Below are positions 1 through 7,245 of a DNA stretch of 42,166 bases, piece by piece. This DNA is from Candidatus Solincola daggyaiensis (GTDB taxonomy: Bacteria; Actinomycetota; Geothermincolia; Geothermincolales; RBG-13-55-18). Numbering within the stretch: position 1 is the stretch's first letter; each line of letters begins with the position of its first letter. A program made the position numbers and the translations under genes. The notes below the pieces were generated by a model. That model searched no databases and was not told the DNA's origin. It saw only the letters and a list, made by a program, of their open reading frames with translations. The stretch is from NCBI GenBank assembly GCA_015711825.1, contig JACVJD010000016.1, positions 1 to 42,166 on the forward strand. Direction: 5' to 3'.

Positions 1-1015
1 CCGACTGCGCCCAGCCGGTCATGGGGCCGCCCATGATCAGCTTGGCGGGGTTGCCCACCAGGCCCCCGCAGGCGTCTATGAGGGCGGAGATGGGGGTGCC
101 GATGGCGCAAAGCAGGTTGGAGGGCTCGCGCACCCCGGGGCCGGTGACCGTGAGCACCCGCTCATAGAGGGGCTTGCCCCAGGCCGCCGCCTCGAACAGC
201 GCCACCGCGGTGCCCACGTTCTGCACCAGGCAGCCCACCTCTGAGGGGAGCTTTCCGGGGGGGACCTTCCTTCCCGTGAGGGCGAAGATGAGCATCTTCT
301 CCGCCCCCTCCGGGTACTTCACCTCCAGTATCTCCACCTCCACGTCGGAAAGCCCGCCCGCTTTGGCGCGCAGGGCGTCGGCGGCGTCCATCTTGTTGGC
401 CTCCACCCCGAAGATCACCTTGCCCGCCCCCACCGCGGTCTTGAGTAGGCGGGCGCCGGCGATCAAGTCCTCGGTGCGCTCGAGCATCAGCCGGTGGTCG
501 CAGGTGAGGAAGGGCTCGCACTCGCAGGCGTTGATGATCACCGTGTCCACGGGCTTGTCCGCGGGGGGAGTGAGCTTGACGTGGGTGGGGAAGGCGGCTC
601 CCCCCATGCCCACCAGCCCCGCCTCGCGGGCGATGTCCCGGATCTCCTCCGCGCTGAGGGAGGCGAGGTCCTTGCCGGGCTTCTTCTCAAACTCCGGCTG
701 GGAGGGGTCGGCCGCGATGACCACGCTTTTGACCTTGGCGCCGGTGAAGTTGGGCAGCTCGGCGATCTCCTTCACCGTCCCCGCCACCGAGGAGTGCACG
801 GGGGCGGAGACGAAGGCCTCGCTTGCCCCGATCTTCTGGCCCGGCTCCACGCGGTCGCCCTCCTTGACCAGGGGCTCGTTGGGGGCCCCGATGTGCTGGG
901 AGAGGGGGATGACCACCTCCGCGGGCACCGGCGCTCTCTTGATGGCCTTGCCCGAGGCCAGCTCCTTTTGGTAGGGGGGATGGATGCCTCCCTTGAAGGT
1001 CTTTGCCTCCGCCAT
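1..1015 (-). CDS. rnfC: RnfC-like electron transport complex subunit (3' end outside window)
   Basis: RnfC is the peripheral NADH/FMN and Fe-S subunit of the Rnf ferredoxin:NAD+ oxidoreductase. The visible 338 codons begin MAEAKTFKGGIHPP and contain the RnfC_N region and then the Complex I 51K-like nucleotide-binding region. That region carries the loop GLVGMGGAAFPTHVKL, the stretch INACECEPF, and the RnfC hallmark IMGGPMTGW just before the cut. The SLBB part and the two C-terminal [4Fe-4S] motifs expected in the family would lie outside the window. The ATG is at 1015, one base beyond the TGA of the upstream Fe-S gene, so the two genes are tightly coupled. Whether the remaining rnf genes follow, or this is a stand-alone RnfC-like partner of the Fe-S subunit, cannot be seen. 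Family assignment is firm; complex membership is inference. Confidence 0.9.
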   Translation of the reverse strand, partial: MAEAKTFKGGIHPPYQKELASGKAIKRAPVPAEVVIPLSQHIGAPNEPLVKEGDRVEPGQKIGASEAFVSAPVHSSVAGTVKEIAELPNFTGAKVKSVVIAADPSQPEFEKKPGKDLASLSAEEIRDIAREAGLVGMGGAAFPTHVKLTPPADKPVDTVIINACECEPFLTCDHRLMLERTEDLIAGARLLKTAVGAGKVIFGVEANKMDAADALRAKAGGLSDVEVEILEVKYPEGAEKMLIFALTGRKVPPGKLPSEVGCLVQNVGTAVALFEAAAWGKPLYERVLTVTGPGVREPSNLLCAIGTPISALIDACGGLVGNPAKLIMGGPMTGWAQS

Positions 1016-1016
1016 C

Positions 1017-1826
1017 TCACTCACCCCCCGCCGCGCTCTTCTCTTTTTGCAGTTTTTCCATACGGCGATGGCGCGCGTTGATGGCGGCGGCCGTCCCGAC
1101 GCCTATTACCACGGCGGCGGCGGCAATGCCGCCACCGGGCTTTACCAGCGCGTTCCAGACGGCGACTCCCGCCGGCACCGTGGGCTTGTCCGGCAGGCCG
1201 TAGGTGGAGGGCTTGTCCTGCAAAACGTAGATGTAGTGCATTCCCCCGACCTCTTCCTTGCCGTAGATACAGGCGTTGGGATAATCCTTTTTGTACTCGG
1301 CAAGCTTGGCCTCCGCAGCTTTGATCATGTCGTCACGATCCCCGTAGGTAAGGCACCCCGTGGGGCAGTGGGTGGAGCAGGCGGTGGCGATGCCCGCAGC
1401 CCTGCGGTCCGGGCAGAAAATGCAGCGGAAGATCTCCTTCTTCTCCTCATCGTACTTGCAGGCCTGGAAGGGACAGGCGCTCACGCAGTAGTTGCACCCG
1501 ATGCACTTCTTGGCATCGAAAACCGTGTACCCTTCGTCGTCCTTGTGGGTGGCTCCCGTGGGGCAGGCCTTGACGCATGCCGCGTCCTCACAGTGCATGC
1601 ACTGCGTCTTGGTGAATCGATAAACCGGCCTGTCGCCGTCATCGATCTCCTTGACCGCCACCCTCATCCAGGTTTTGGGGGTGATGGCCGGCGGGATGTT
1701 CAGGTCGGCATAAGCTTCGACCTTTTCCAGGTCTTCGTAACCCGTCTCGTTCCAGTGCTTGCAGGCTACTTGGCAAGCCTTACAGTTGATGCACTTGGAC
1801 GGGTCGACCAGGACAGCCTTGCTCAT
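1017..1826 (-). CDS. FdnH/HybA-like four-cluster [4Fe-4S] subunit with C-terminal membrane anchor
   Basis: A 269-residue electron-transfer subunit. Sixteen cysteines form four clusters: CINCKACQVACK at 12-22, CMHCEDAACVKACP, CIGCNYCVSACP, and the split CIFC...CSTHCPTGC group. This is the layout of beta subunits of formate dehydrogenase-N, HybA and DMSO-reductase-family enzymes. A hydrophobic helix near residues 225-255, followed by arginines, resembles the FdnH membrane anchor. No twin-arginine signal is present, so export would depend on a partner. The ATG at 1826 has an AGGAGGGG Shine-Dalgarno site. The gene is immediately followed by the rnfC-like gene; no molybdopterin catalytic subunit is visible. 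The neighbour suggests electron exchange with NAD or ferredoxin instead of a typical formate dehydrogenase, which is inference. Confidence 0.88.
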   Translation of the reverse strand: MSKAVLVDPSKCINCKACQVACKHWNETGYEDLEKVEAYADLNIPPAITPKTWMRVAVKEIDDGDRPVYRFTKTQCMHCEDAACVKACPTGATHKDDEGYTVFDAKKCIGCNYCVSACPFQACKYDEEKKEIFRCIFCPDRRAAGIATACSTHCPTGCLTYGDRDDMIKAAEAKLAEYKKDYPNACIYGKEEVGGMHYIYVLQDKPSTYGLPDKPTVPAGVAVWNALVKPGGGIAAAAVVIGVGTAAAINARHRRMEKLQKEKSAAGGE

Positions 1827-2288
1827 GGCCCCTCCTTTCTTGGCACGTTGAACTGCTCCTGACCATGATTCGAACTATGGATGATTCCTCTGCTGGGAGA
1901 AAATCCATCTGCTGGCCTTTTTCAGAGAGCATGCTTTTTCCAGGCTATGCTTATTTTATGAAATTCTAATAAATACCGCCGTAATTCTTATATATAAACG
2001 CTCTCGTGTCAACTTCACCTATCAAACTATGTGTGGTTGAGGATCCCCAGTAACGGCGGATAAGACCGAGGCTCTCCAGCGGGTAGGGTCATCTACGTTT
2101 ATCCCCCCGTTTTGGGGACATCGGAGGGGGACAAGTCTTGGTAAAAACTATCCCGCATGTATATGGATATAGATATAGACTTTTAAGGAAGATTCGGTTA
2201 TTCTTTCATAAATATCAATTTATATACTAGAACTGCCAAGAAAAAGCAGGCTTGGGCGTAACATTAAGCAGCAGATAAGGAGCAGGTC
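1827..2288. other. Long divergent intergenic region with promoter and dyads
   Basis: No credible gene. It separates the minus-strand Fe-S/RnfC genes from the plus-strand ArsR gene. It holds a minus-strand promoter (1983-2012), an imperfect palindrome centred on TTCGAA at about 1862-1880, and an AT-rich stretch with ATATGG/ATATAG hexamer repeats at about 2158-2185. Between 2060 and 2150 are GC-rich hairpin-forming segments, including TCCCC...GGGGA and GTAG...CTAC (the latter read on the minus strand). A TATACT hexamer at 2222-2227 could be the -10 of the ArsR gene. I could not match the structured part to a riboswitch class. Confidence 0.5.
1983..2012 (-). promoter_or_regulatory. Sigma70-type promoter for the Fe-S/RnfC genes
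   Basis: On the minus strand a perfect TTGACA -35 lies at 2012-2007. An AT-rich TATATAAGAA stretch around 1983-1992 supplies the -10, though the exact hexamer is uncertain. The implied leader is about 155 bases. No other TTGACA-type site lies closer to the ATG at 1826. Confidence 0.5.
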
Positions 2289-2624
2289 ATGAAAGCCCCA
2301 GAAAGCCTCATCGAGTACCGCGAGGAACTGTTCAAAGCGCTGTCCAACCTCAAGAGATTGCAGATCTTGGAATTGTTGTGTGATCGCGGTGAGATGTGCG
2401 TCTGCGACATCGCCCCCTTGCTCCATTCCGAGCAGTCCAACGTGTCGCAACATCTCGCGGTGTTGAAGGCTGCCGGCATACTGGGTTCTCGTAGGGACGG
2501 AACGCGGATTCTATACTGGATCGAGGACCCCAAGGTCTGCAGCGTCATCGACGCGGCCGACGAATACATAAGCCAGCTTCTTGACAAAAAGGAACGCGCA
2601 CTGCGGGAATTGATCGGGCACTGA
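2289..2624 (+). CDS. arsR: ArsR-family metalloregulator
   Basis: A 111-residue winged-helix repressor of the ArsR/SmtB family. It has the core LFKALSNLKRLQILELL, then EMCVCDIAPLL, then the recognition helix SEQSNVSQHLAVLKAAG and the wing RRDGTRILYW. The CxC in MCVCD matches the alpha-3 site of ArsR-type sensors (ELCVCDL), so As(III), Sb(III) or another thiophilic metal is the likely ligand. The ATG at 2289 follows AAGGAG. It is alone on the plus strand. The divergent partner is the Fe-S/RnfC pair and the gene to its right is a convergent UspA gene, so its regulon is not obvious. It is one of three ArsR proteins in the window. Confidence 0.9.
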   Translation: MKAPESLIEYREELFKALSNLKRLQILELLCDRGEMCVCDIAPLLHSEQSNVSQHLAVLKAAGILGSRRDGTRILYWIEDPKVCSVIDAADEYISQLLDKKERALRELIGH

Positions 2625-2950
2625 GCCTTCGGGTGCGCTTTTGCGCGTCGAAGCGATGCGGGACCGTTGCTGACCGGCAACACTTTACCGTCTCTATCCG
2701 CAAACGCGGCTGCCGCAGCGCTTTCCGGCGAGCTCTTTCCGGCGCCGCTCACGCCGGCGAAGAACAAGCGCCATGGAAGTGCGGCGATAACCCTGCTTGT
2801 TCCCCAACTGGGGCGTACTGTAAACATGACGGCGAAGAACGGGGTTCGCGGAAGCCCGGCGATAACGCTTCCATGGCATCGATGAATTGCGAATGCATGT
2901 CTCCGGCCATGACCGGCTCCCTTCTTTAAAGCCCCGGATCTAGTGCCCGC
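2625..2950. other. Intergenic region with hairpin and 75-bp-period imperfect repeat
   Basis: Convergent space between ArsR and the UspA gene. A stable hairpin (CTTCG 2627-2631 with CGAAG 2649-2653, plus inner GCGC/GCGC) sits right after the ArsR stop. It has no T-run after it, so it is at best a weak terminator. From 2755 a segment starting CGGCGAAGAAC and carrying CGGCGATAAC 27 bases later is repeated at 2830 with the same internal spacing. Open frames across it look non-coding. Confidence 0.45.
2755..2866. repeat. Imperfect direct repeat, two units, 75-bp period
   Basis: Unit 1 (2755-2791) and unit 2 (2830-2866) share CGGCGAAGAAC at the start, GGAAG in the middle and CGGCGATAAC at the end, all at identical offsets. 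The rest differs. The period is a multiple of three, so this may be a decayed coding repeat. A third, weaker copy further left is not convincing. Confidence 0.5.
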
Positions 2951-3820
2951 TCAACGGACGTACGGGACCAGCAGCACCGGGGCGTCGGAAGACCGCGCCA
3001 CGCTGTGGCTCACGCTTCCCAGGAACATCTCCTTGATAAAGCCGCGCCCCTGGCTTCCCATGACCACGAGATGCACGTCCTCCTCCTTTACGGTGCGGAT
3101 TATCTCCTGGAAAGGAGAGCCGAAGGCTATCCTCATATCCACCCTCACGTCTCCGCCGTCACGTAGGATCTTTTCCATGCTCTCGAGGCGCCTGTCGGCC
3201 AGTTCCCTCTCCACGGGATGGTCGACGTGCGCGCTGTCCATAACGTGGAGGAGGGTTATCCTGCGCGCTCCCCCCTGCGCCATCTTTTCCACCAAGGAAA
3301 AGGCGTGATCCGCGTTCTCGGAAAAATCCGTGGCGAACAGGACGTGCCGGGTGAAATCGCATCGCTCGACCGGCAGGCACTCGTTGGTGCAGGCGTTTTC
3401 CTCTCCCGGCTTCTTGCGGATGGGGATGACGAGCACCGGCCTTTTCGCGCTGTTGATGACGCCGTAGGCCACGCCGCCCAGTATCGCCCCGCTCACCAAC
3501 GAGTGGCCTTGAGAGCCGACCACGATGAGGTCGAAGCCCTCCTCCGCGGCGATGCGGTTGATCTCCGCCTTCGCGGAGCCCGTTACGACCTTCGTCTCCA
3601 CCGAGAACCCCTGCCTCTCAAGCAGGGTCTTCTGCTCCTCCAGTACGCCTTCAAGGGCATCGGTCGAATAGGACAAGGCGGCCGCGGTCGCCTCCTGCAT
3701 GCTTACGCACATCACCAGCAGACAGTGTTTCGCCCCGTACGCCTTCATCCCGCCCAGACAGCTCGCCACGGCGTAGGACGCGGGGGAAAGGTCGGTTGCT
3801 ATCAACAGGCGACTCAACAT
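2951..3820 (-). CDS. Tandem-domain universal stress protein (UspA family)
   Basis: A 289-residue protein made of two UspA domains. Domain 1 begins LIATDLSPASYAV and ends with the ATP-binding type motif GSQGHSLVSGAILGG. Domain 2 begins HVLFATDFSENADHAF and ends GSQGRGFIKEMFLGS. Both fit G-x2-G-x9-G(S/G), the nucleotide-binding signature of ATP-binding Usps. The proteins are cytosolic and linked to stress survival in general; the exact role is unknown. The ATG at 3820 has GGGAGG upstream. It is the last gene of the minus-strand arsenic operon, 75 bases after the small membrane protein gene, which suggests a role during metalloid stress (inference). A second tandem Usp lies at 7246-8121. Confidence 0.92.
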   Translation of the reverse strand: MLSRLLIATDLSPASYAVASCLGGMKAYGAKHCLLVMCVSMQEATAAALSYSTDALEGVLEEQKTLLERQGFSVETKVVTGSAKAEINRIAAEEGFDLIVVGSQGHSLVSGAILGGVAYGVINSAKRPVLVIPIRKKPGEENACTNECLPVERCDFTRHVLFATDFSENADHAFSLVEKMAQGGARRITLLHVMDSAHVDHPVERELADRRLESMEKILRDGGDVRVDMRIAFGSPFQEIIRTVKEEDVHLVVMGSQGRGFIKEMFLGSVSHSVARSSDAPVLLVPYVR

Positions 3821-3895
3821 TACCCTTACCTCCCTAGTAAGCCGGGCACCGGCAAGCCGTTGCGCCCGGTCCGGTCCTTGAGCCCGCGTGGGCGC

Positions 3896-4264
3896 TTACA
3901 GGCTGCCCTCCGTCCCTGCCGCGCTTTCCCCGGACACTCGCTCGCACAACTCCACGGCGGACCGCGTCGCCATGGTCAACACGGGGCACCACACCTTCGG
4001 AATATCCGGTTCCTTCTCTCCCTTTGCCAGGCGCTGGAAACCCGGACGGAGCTTGCGCAGGTTAAGCGCGGAGGCGGTAAACATTATCATCATCCCCAGC
4101 ATGACCGCCGCCCCCGAGAACGCCATGCCGGTGCGCCGGGAGACCGAGCCGCCGCTTATGCGTCTAAGGACCGCCGCTATGGCCACGGACAGGGCGCACC
4201 ATGACGACATCACCTTTAGATAAGCCGGCAGATTATCCTTGGACAACAGCGGGTATTCTTCCAT
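3896..4264 (-). CDS. Small two-helix membrane protein of unknown function
   Basis: A 122-residue protein that I do not recognise. Two hydrophobic segments are visible at about residues 17-35 and 47-67, separated by a basic, polar loop (RRISGGSVSRRTG). The C-terminal half is soluble and contains WCPVLTMATRSAVELCERV with two cysteines. The ATG at 4264 follows a good AGGAGAG site. It lies 18 bases after the arsD-like gene in the arsenic operon, so the frame is supported by position and coding character. A link to arsenite export or envelope stress is plausible but unproven. Confidence 0.75.
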   Translation of the reverse strand: MEEYPLLSKDNLPAYLKVMSSWCALSVAIAAVLRRISGGSVSRRTGMAFSGAAVMLGMMIMFTASALNLRKLRPGFQRLAKGEKEPDIPKVWCPVLTMATRSAVELCERVSGESAAGTEGSL

Positions 4265-4282
4265 GGCCTCTCTCCTTTCCTC

Positions 4283-4894
4283 TCAGCAGCATCCGCCCTG
4301 CGCTCCGTCGGCGCCGGAAGGCCCGGATGCGGACGGGCCGCAGCATGAAGATGCCTCCACACCCTCCCTCTCGCCGAGATACCTTTCGGCGAGCGCCAGC
4401 ATGTGGCGGGCCGGGCTGTCCTTCACCATCTGCGCCAGCTCCACGGCGCGGAACATATCCTCCTTGGAAACTCCCATCTTCCGTGCCTGGCTGAAATGGT
4501 GCTTGAAGCACGGCTCGCAGTTGGACGCGATCGCGGCCCCGATGGCCACCAGCTCGGCCACCGCCGGCGTGAACAGGCTCTCCCCCACCGCGTCCAGGCC
4601 CAGGCAGGCAGCCAGCTCTACCCGCGACGGGTAGGCGCCGCTGGCCACCACTTCGCCGTCCACCACCACCAGGGGCAAGGCCTCCTGGCCCTTTTCCGTA
4701 AGCAAGGAGCGGACCAAGTCGTCTTCGGCGAACGCGACGGGCGTCTGGGCGGGGTTGAACCTCTCGACCGCCACGCCCCGCTTTTCGAGCCACTTCAGGT
4801 CCGCGGCGAACCTCGCCAGCTCCGGGTCCACGCTCGGCCCGCAGACGCCCGTTGAGCAACACATGGGGGGATCATAGACTTTCACCGTCTTCAT
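4283..4894 (-). CDS. arsD: ArsD arsenite metallochaperone fused to an AhpD/CMD-like domain
   Basis: A 203-residue two-part protein. Residues 1 to about 100 are ArsD: YDPPMCCSTGVCG places cysteines at 12, 13 and 18, the exact positions that bind As(III) in known ArsD. ArsD normally passes arsenite to the ArsA ATPase. Residues from about 110 to 180 look like a carboxymuconolactone decarboxylase/AhpD domain, with the redox motif SNCEPCFKHH (CxxC-x3-H). The tail is Cys-rich, with CC pairs at SSCCG and GGCC. The ATG at 4894 was chosen over an upstream in-frame ATG because GAGGAAAA precedes it. No arsA is present; the neighbour is Acr3. The added domain could recycle thiols or reduce bound metalloid (inference). 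Confidence 0.88.
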   Translation of the reverse strand: MKTVKVYDPPMCCSTGVCGPSVDPELARFAADLKWLEKRGVAVERFNPAQTPVAFAEDDLVRSLLTEKGQEALPLVVVDGEVVASGAYPSRVELAACLGLDAVGESLFTPAVAELVAIGAAIASNCEPCFKHHFSQARKMGVSKEDMFRAVELAQMVKDSPARHMLALAERYLGEREGVEASSCCGPSASGPSGADGAQGGCC

Positions 4895-4940
4895 ATTTTC
4901 CTCCGCCTCTTTATTCGATCCATGCATTGAACACCTCTGC

Positions 4941-6128
4941 TCAGGCCGCCTCCTCCTGCGGCCCGGCCTCCGCCGGCACCCCGGCATGGCGCCGGTCTAT
5001 CCACCCCTTGGTCCTCTTGGCTATCCACACCAGGGAGAGCATGATGGGCACCTCCTCCAGCACCCCCACCACCGTGGCCAGGGCGGCGCCCGACTTCAGA
5101 CCGAAGAGGGATACCGCCACCGCCACCGCCAGCTCGAAGAAGTTGGAGGCGGCCACGAAACCGGCCGGGGCCGCCACCTCGAAGTTGATCCGCCACAGCC
5201 AGGCCCAGCCGTAGCTGAAGGCGAAGATGAAGTAAGTCTGGATGGTCAGGGGGATGGCGATAAGGATGATGTGCACCGGGTTCTCGATGATGGTCTTGCC
5301 CTGGTAGATGAAGAGGATGATCAGGGTGATGAGCAGGCTCACTACGGTGACGTTGCTCAGCTTCTTCAGGAACACGTTCTCGAACCAGTCGAGCCCCTTG
5401 CGCTTGATGAGCTGCTTGCGGGACACGTAGCCGAAGGTGAGCGGGATGACCACGAAGAGCACCACCGAGAGGATGACCGTGTCCCAGGGGATCTTTATGC
5501 CGGATACCCCCATGAGGAACACCACGATGGGAGCGTAGGCGAAGAGGATGATGGTGTCGTTGATGGCCACCTGGATGAGGGTGTAGGCGGGGTCTCCGTC
5601 GGCCAGGTAGCTCCAGACGAAGACCATGGCCGTGCAGGGTGCGGCCCCCAGCAGGATGGCCCCGGCCACGTATTCCTTGCCCAGGTCGTGGGGGATCCAG
5701 GCGCGGAATACGAACAGTAAGAAGAGGCTTGCGAATAGATACATGGTGAACGGCTTCACCAGCCAGTTGGATACCGTGGTCACCACGACCCCCTTGGGCT
5801 TTTTCCCCGCCTGCAGGATGCTCGCGAAGTCGATCTTGAGCATCATGGGGTAGATCATCAGCCAGATGAGCACGGCGATGGGCAGGGAGACCTGGGCGTA
5901 GGTGGCCTTTTCGAGGGCGTCGGCCGTCGCCGGGATGAAATAGCCGATGAGGGTGCCGATGACGATGCATATTATCACCCAGATGGAGAGGTAGCGGTCG
6001 AAGATGCTCATGTGCTTCTTCTCTCCCGCGCCCGCCTCGCAGGCCGCCTCGGAAGCAGCCGGGCCTGAGGCGCCGTTGACGCTCTGCGCGGAGGCGGGCT
6101 TGCGGTCTCCCGTGTTTTTACTGCTCAA
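4941..6128 (-). CDS. acr3: Acr3-family arsenite exporter
   Basis: About 395 residues, with ten predicted membrane helices starting at [14 protein letters not shown]. It carries the family motifs [21 protein letters not shown], with the conserved Cys needed for As(OH)3 export, and [12 protein letters not shown], with the conserved Glu. It exports arsenite across the cytoplasmic membrane using the proton gradient. I take the TTG at 6128 as the start because AAAGGAGGAG ends five bases upstream. An ATG 27 bases further up would place this site inside the coding region. This gives a 39-residue hydrophilic N-terminal extension rich in Ala and Ser before the first helix. An internal ATG at 6011 is the alternative start. 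It heads the arsenic operon, under a promoter that overlaps that of the divergent arsR. Confidence 0.92.
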   Translation of the reverse strand: MSSKNTGDRKPASAQSVNGASGPAASEAACEAGAGEKKHMSIFDRYLSIWVIICIVIGTLIGYFIPATADALEKATYAQVSLPIAVLIWLMIYPMMLKIDFASILQAGKKPKGVVVTTVSNWLVKPFTMYLFASLFLLFVFRAWIPHDLGKEYVAGAILLGAAPCTAMVFVWSYLADGDPAYTLIQVAINDTIILFAYAPIVVFLMGVSGIKIPWDTVILSVVLFVVIPLTFGYVSRKQLIKRKGLDWFENVFLKKLSNVTVVSLLITLIILFIYQGKTIIENPVHIILIAIPLTIQTYFIFAFSYGWAWLWRINFEVAAPAGFVAASNFFELAVAVAVSLFGLKSGAALATVVGVLEEVPIMLSLVWIAKRTKGWIDRRHAGVPAEAGPQEEAA

Positions 6129-6156
6129 CTGCTCCTCCTTTGCTCGCAATATCATA

Positions 6157-6208
6157 TTGACATATTTAGATATATGGTTATATTATTTGCGTAATAGCGC
6201 GTTGTCAA
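6157..6208. promoter_or_regulatory. Overlapping divergent promoters and ArsR operator candidate
   Basis: Plus strand (arsR): TTGACA 6157-6162, 16-base spacer, TATATT 6179-6184. Minus strand (acr3): TTGACA 6208-6203, 17-base spacer, TAATAT 6185-6180. The two -10 boxes overlap, so polymerase cannot occupy both. An inverted repeat CATAT-N6-ATATG at 6161-6176 lies within the plus promoter and just downstream of the minus -10, a good position for an ArsR operator controlling both directions. Confidence 0.8.
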
Positions 6209-6225
6209 GATTTGTGATCAGGGAT

Positions 6226-6594
6226 ATGAAAGCAAAGCCGTCAAGCTCATCGTGGAAAATCGCTTTAGCGCACGGCGGCGAGACATGCCCCGCCGGCAAG
6301 CGCCTGGAGCTTCCCGAGATCGACGAGCGGGCGATAGCGGAAGCGGCGGAGATACATAAGATGCTGTCGGACGAAACACGGCTGAAGATACTAGCATACC
6401 TGCAGGCGGGGGAGCTTTGCGTCTGCGATATCGTCGATGCCTTGGGAAAACCGCAATCCACCGTTTCCCACCACCTCTTCCTGCTGCAGAACGCCGGTTA
6501 TATAAAAGCGAGAAAACAGGGTCGCTGGAACATGTATTCCCTCAGCGACAAAGCGAAAGCGCACGGCGGCTCTTTTCTGGAAGCCGTCAGGTAA
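6226..6594 (+). CDS. arsR: ArsR-family arsenic-responsive repressor
   Basis: A 122-residue winged-helix regulator divergent from acr3. The core [16 protein letters not shown] is followed by the As(III)-type site [11 protein letters not shown], the recognition helix [17 protein letters not shown] and the wing RKQGRWNMY. This arrangement matches ArsR proteins that derepress arsenic operons when As(III) binds the CxC pair. The start is uncertain. ATG 6226 has only a close AGGG upstream, and an in-frame GTG at 6214 is the alternative. The N-terminal extension has one further cysteine (GETCPAG), which could complete a metal site. It probably represses both itself and acr3 through the shared operator region. 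Confidence 0.9.
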   Translation: MKAKPSSSSWKIALAHGGETCPAGKRLELPEIDERAIAEAAEIHKMLSDETRLKILAYLQAGELCVCDIVDALGKPQSTVSHHLFLLQNAGYIKARKQGRWNMYSLSDKAKAHGGSFLEAVR

Positions 6595-6680
6595 GGCCTG
6601 CCTTTACCTTTATATAGACCTTTTACGATTCAAGTTCGAGCGGAGTCGGAACGAACGTCTCTAATCCGGAGGGTTGTGCG

Positions 6681-7013
6681 ATGAAGGAGAGTGGGGCGTC
6701 CCTGAAGGGTCGTAAGCTTGCGGCGGCCGCCATGGTGGAATACCAGGATGGCGCGGTGGTAAGCCGGGAGGTAGTGGGCGGGGAGAAAGGCTCGGTGACG
6801 GCCTTCGCGTTCGACAAGGGTCAAGGTTTGAGCGAGCATACCGCCCCCTTTGACGCCACGGTGCTGGTGCTGGACGGCGAGGCGGAGGTGAGGATCGCAG
6901 GGGAACCACTGCACCTGGCAAGGGGAGAGATGGTGATCATGCCGGCCGATGTGCCCCATTCCCTGCACGCCGTCGAGCGCTTCAAGATGCTGCTGATCAT
7001 GATCCGGGCCTGA
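6681..7013 (+). CDS. Cupin-domain protein
   Basis: A 110-residue single-domain cupin. Motif 1 is around GLSEHTAPFDATVLVLDGEA and motif 2 around LARGEMVIMPADVPHSLHA. Two histidines and a glutamate-rich barrel suggest a bound metal ion, though the usual GxxxxHxH is reduced to a single His in motif 1. GGAGGG precedes the ATG at 6681. It follows arsR after 86 bases on the same strand and may be cotranscribed. Small cupins of this kind are common in anaerobes and have no assigned reaction. A GC hairpin (AGGGGC 7021-7026 with GCCCCT 7033-7038) follows the stop and may help termination. A second, diverged small cupin lies at 15494-15802. Confidence 0.85.
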   Translation: MKESGASLKGRKLAAAAMVEYQDGAVVSREVVGGEKGSVTAFAFDKGQGLSEHTAPFDATVLVLDGEAEVRIAGEPLHLARGEMVIMPADVPHSLHAVERFKMLLIMIRA

Positions 7014-7245
7014 GGTTTCCAGGGGCCCCGCAGCCCCTCAATGAGATAGATGCATGCAAGCCGTATGGCCGATACCCGCAGGTCGGTTCCCCGGGCTACC
7101 ATAATTAATACATAAGAGCCAAATATTGCAACGCTTTCGGCTAAAAAATCAGACCGACAGAGACGCCGAAGCCAGGCTCGCTGCGTTCTTTACTTAAATA
7201 TCAGCGGCGGCAGGAGGATACCGGGGTCTTATGGATCATGGGAGA

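Noticed and set aside
2040-2160. Molybdenum-cofactor or c-di-GMP riboswitch in the leader near the FdnH-like gene
   Set aside because: The conserved blocks of those classes, as I remember them, are not present, and the segment lies upstream of the minus-strand promoter.
2633-2929. 98-codon plus-strand frame and overlapping frames after ArsR
   Set aside because: No Shine-Dalgarno site, no recognised domain, and odd composition; the internal similarity comes from the DNA repeat.
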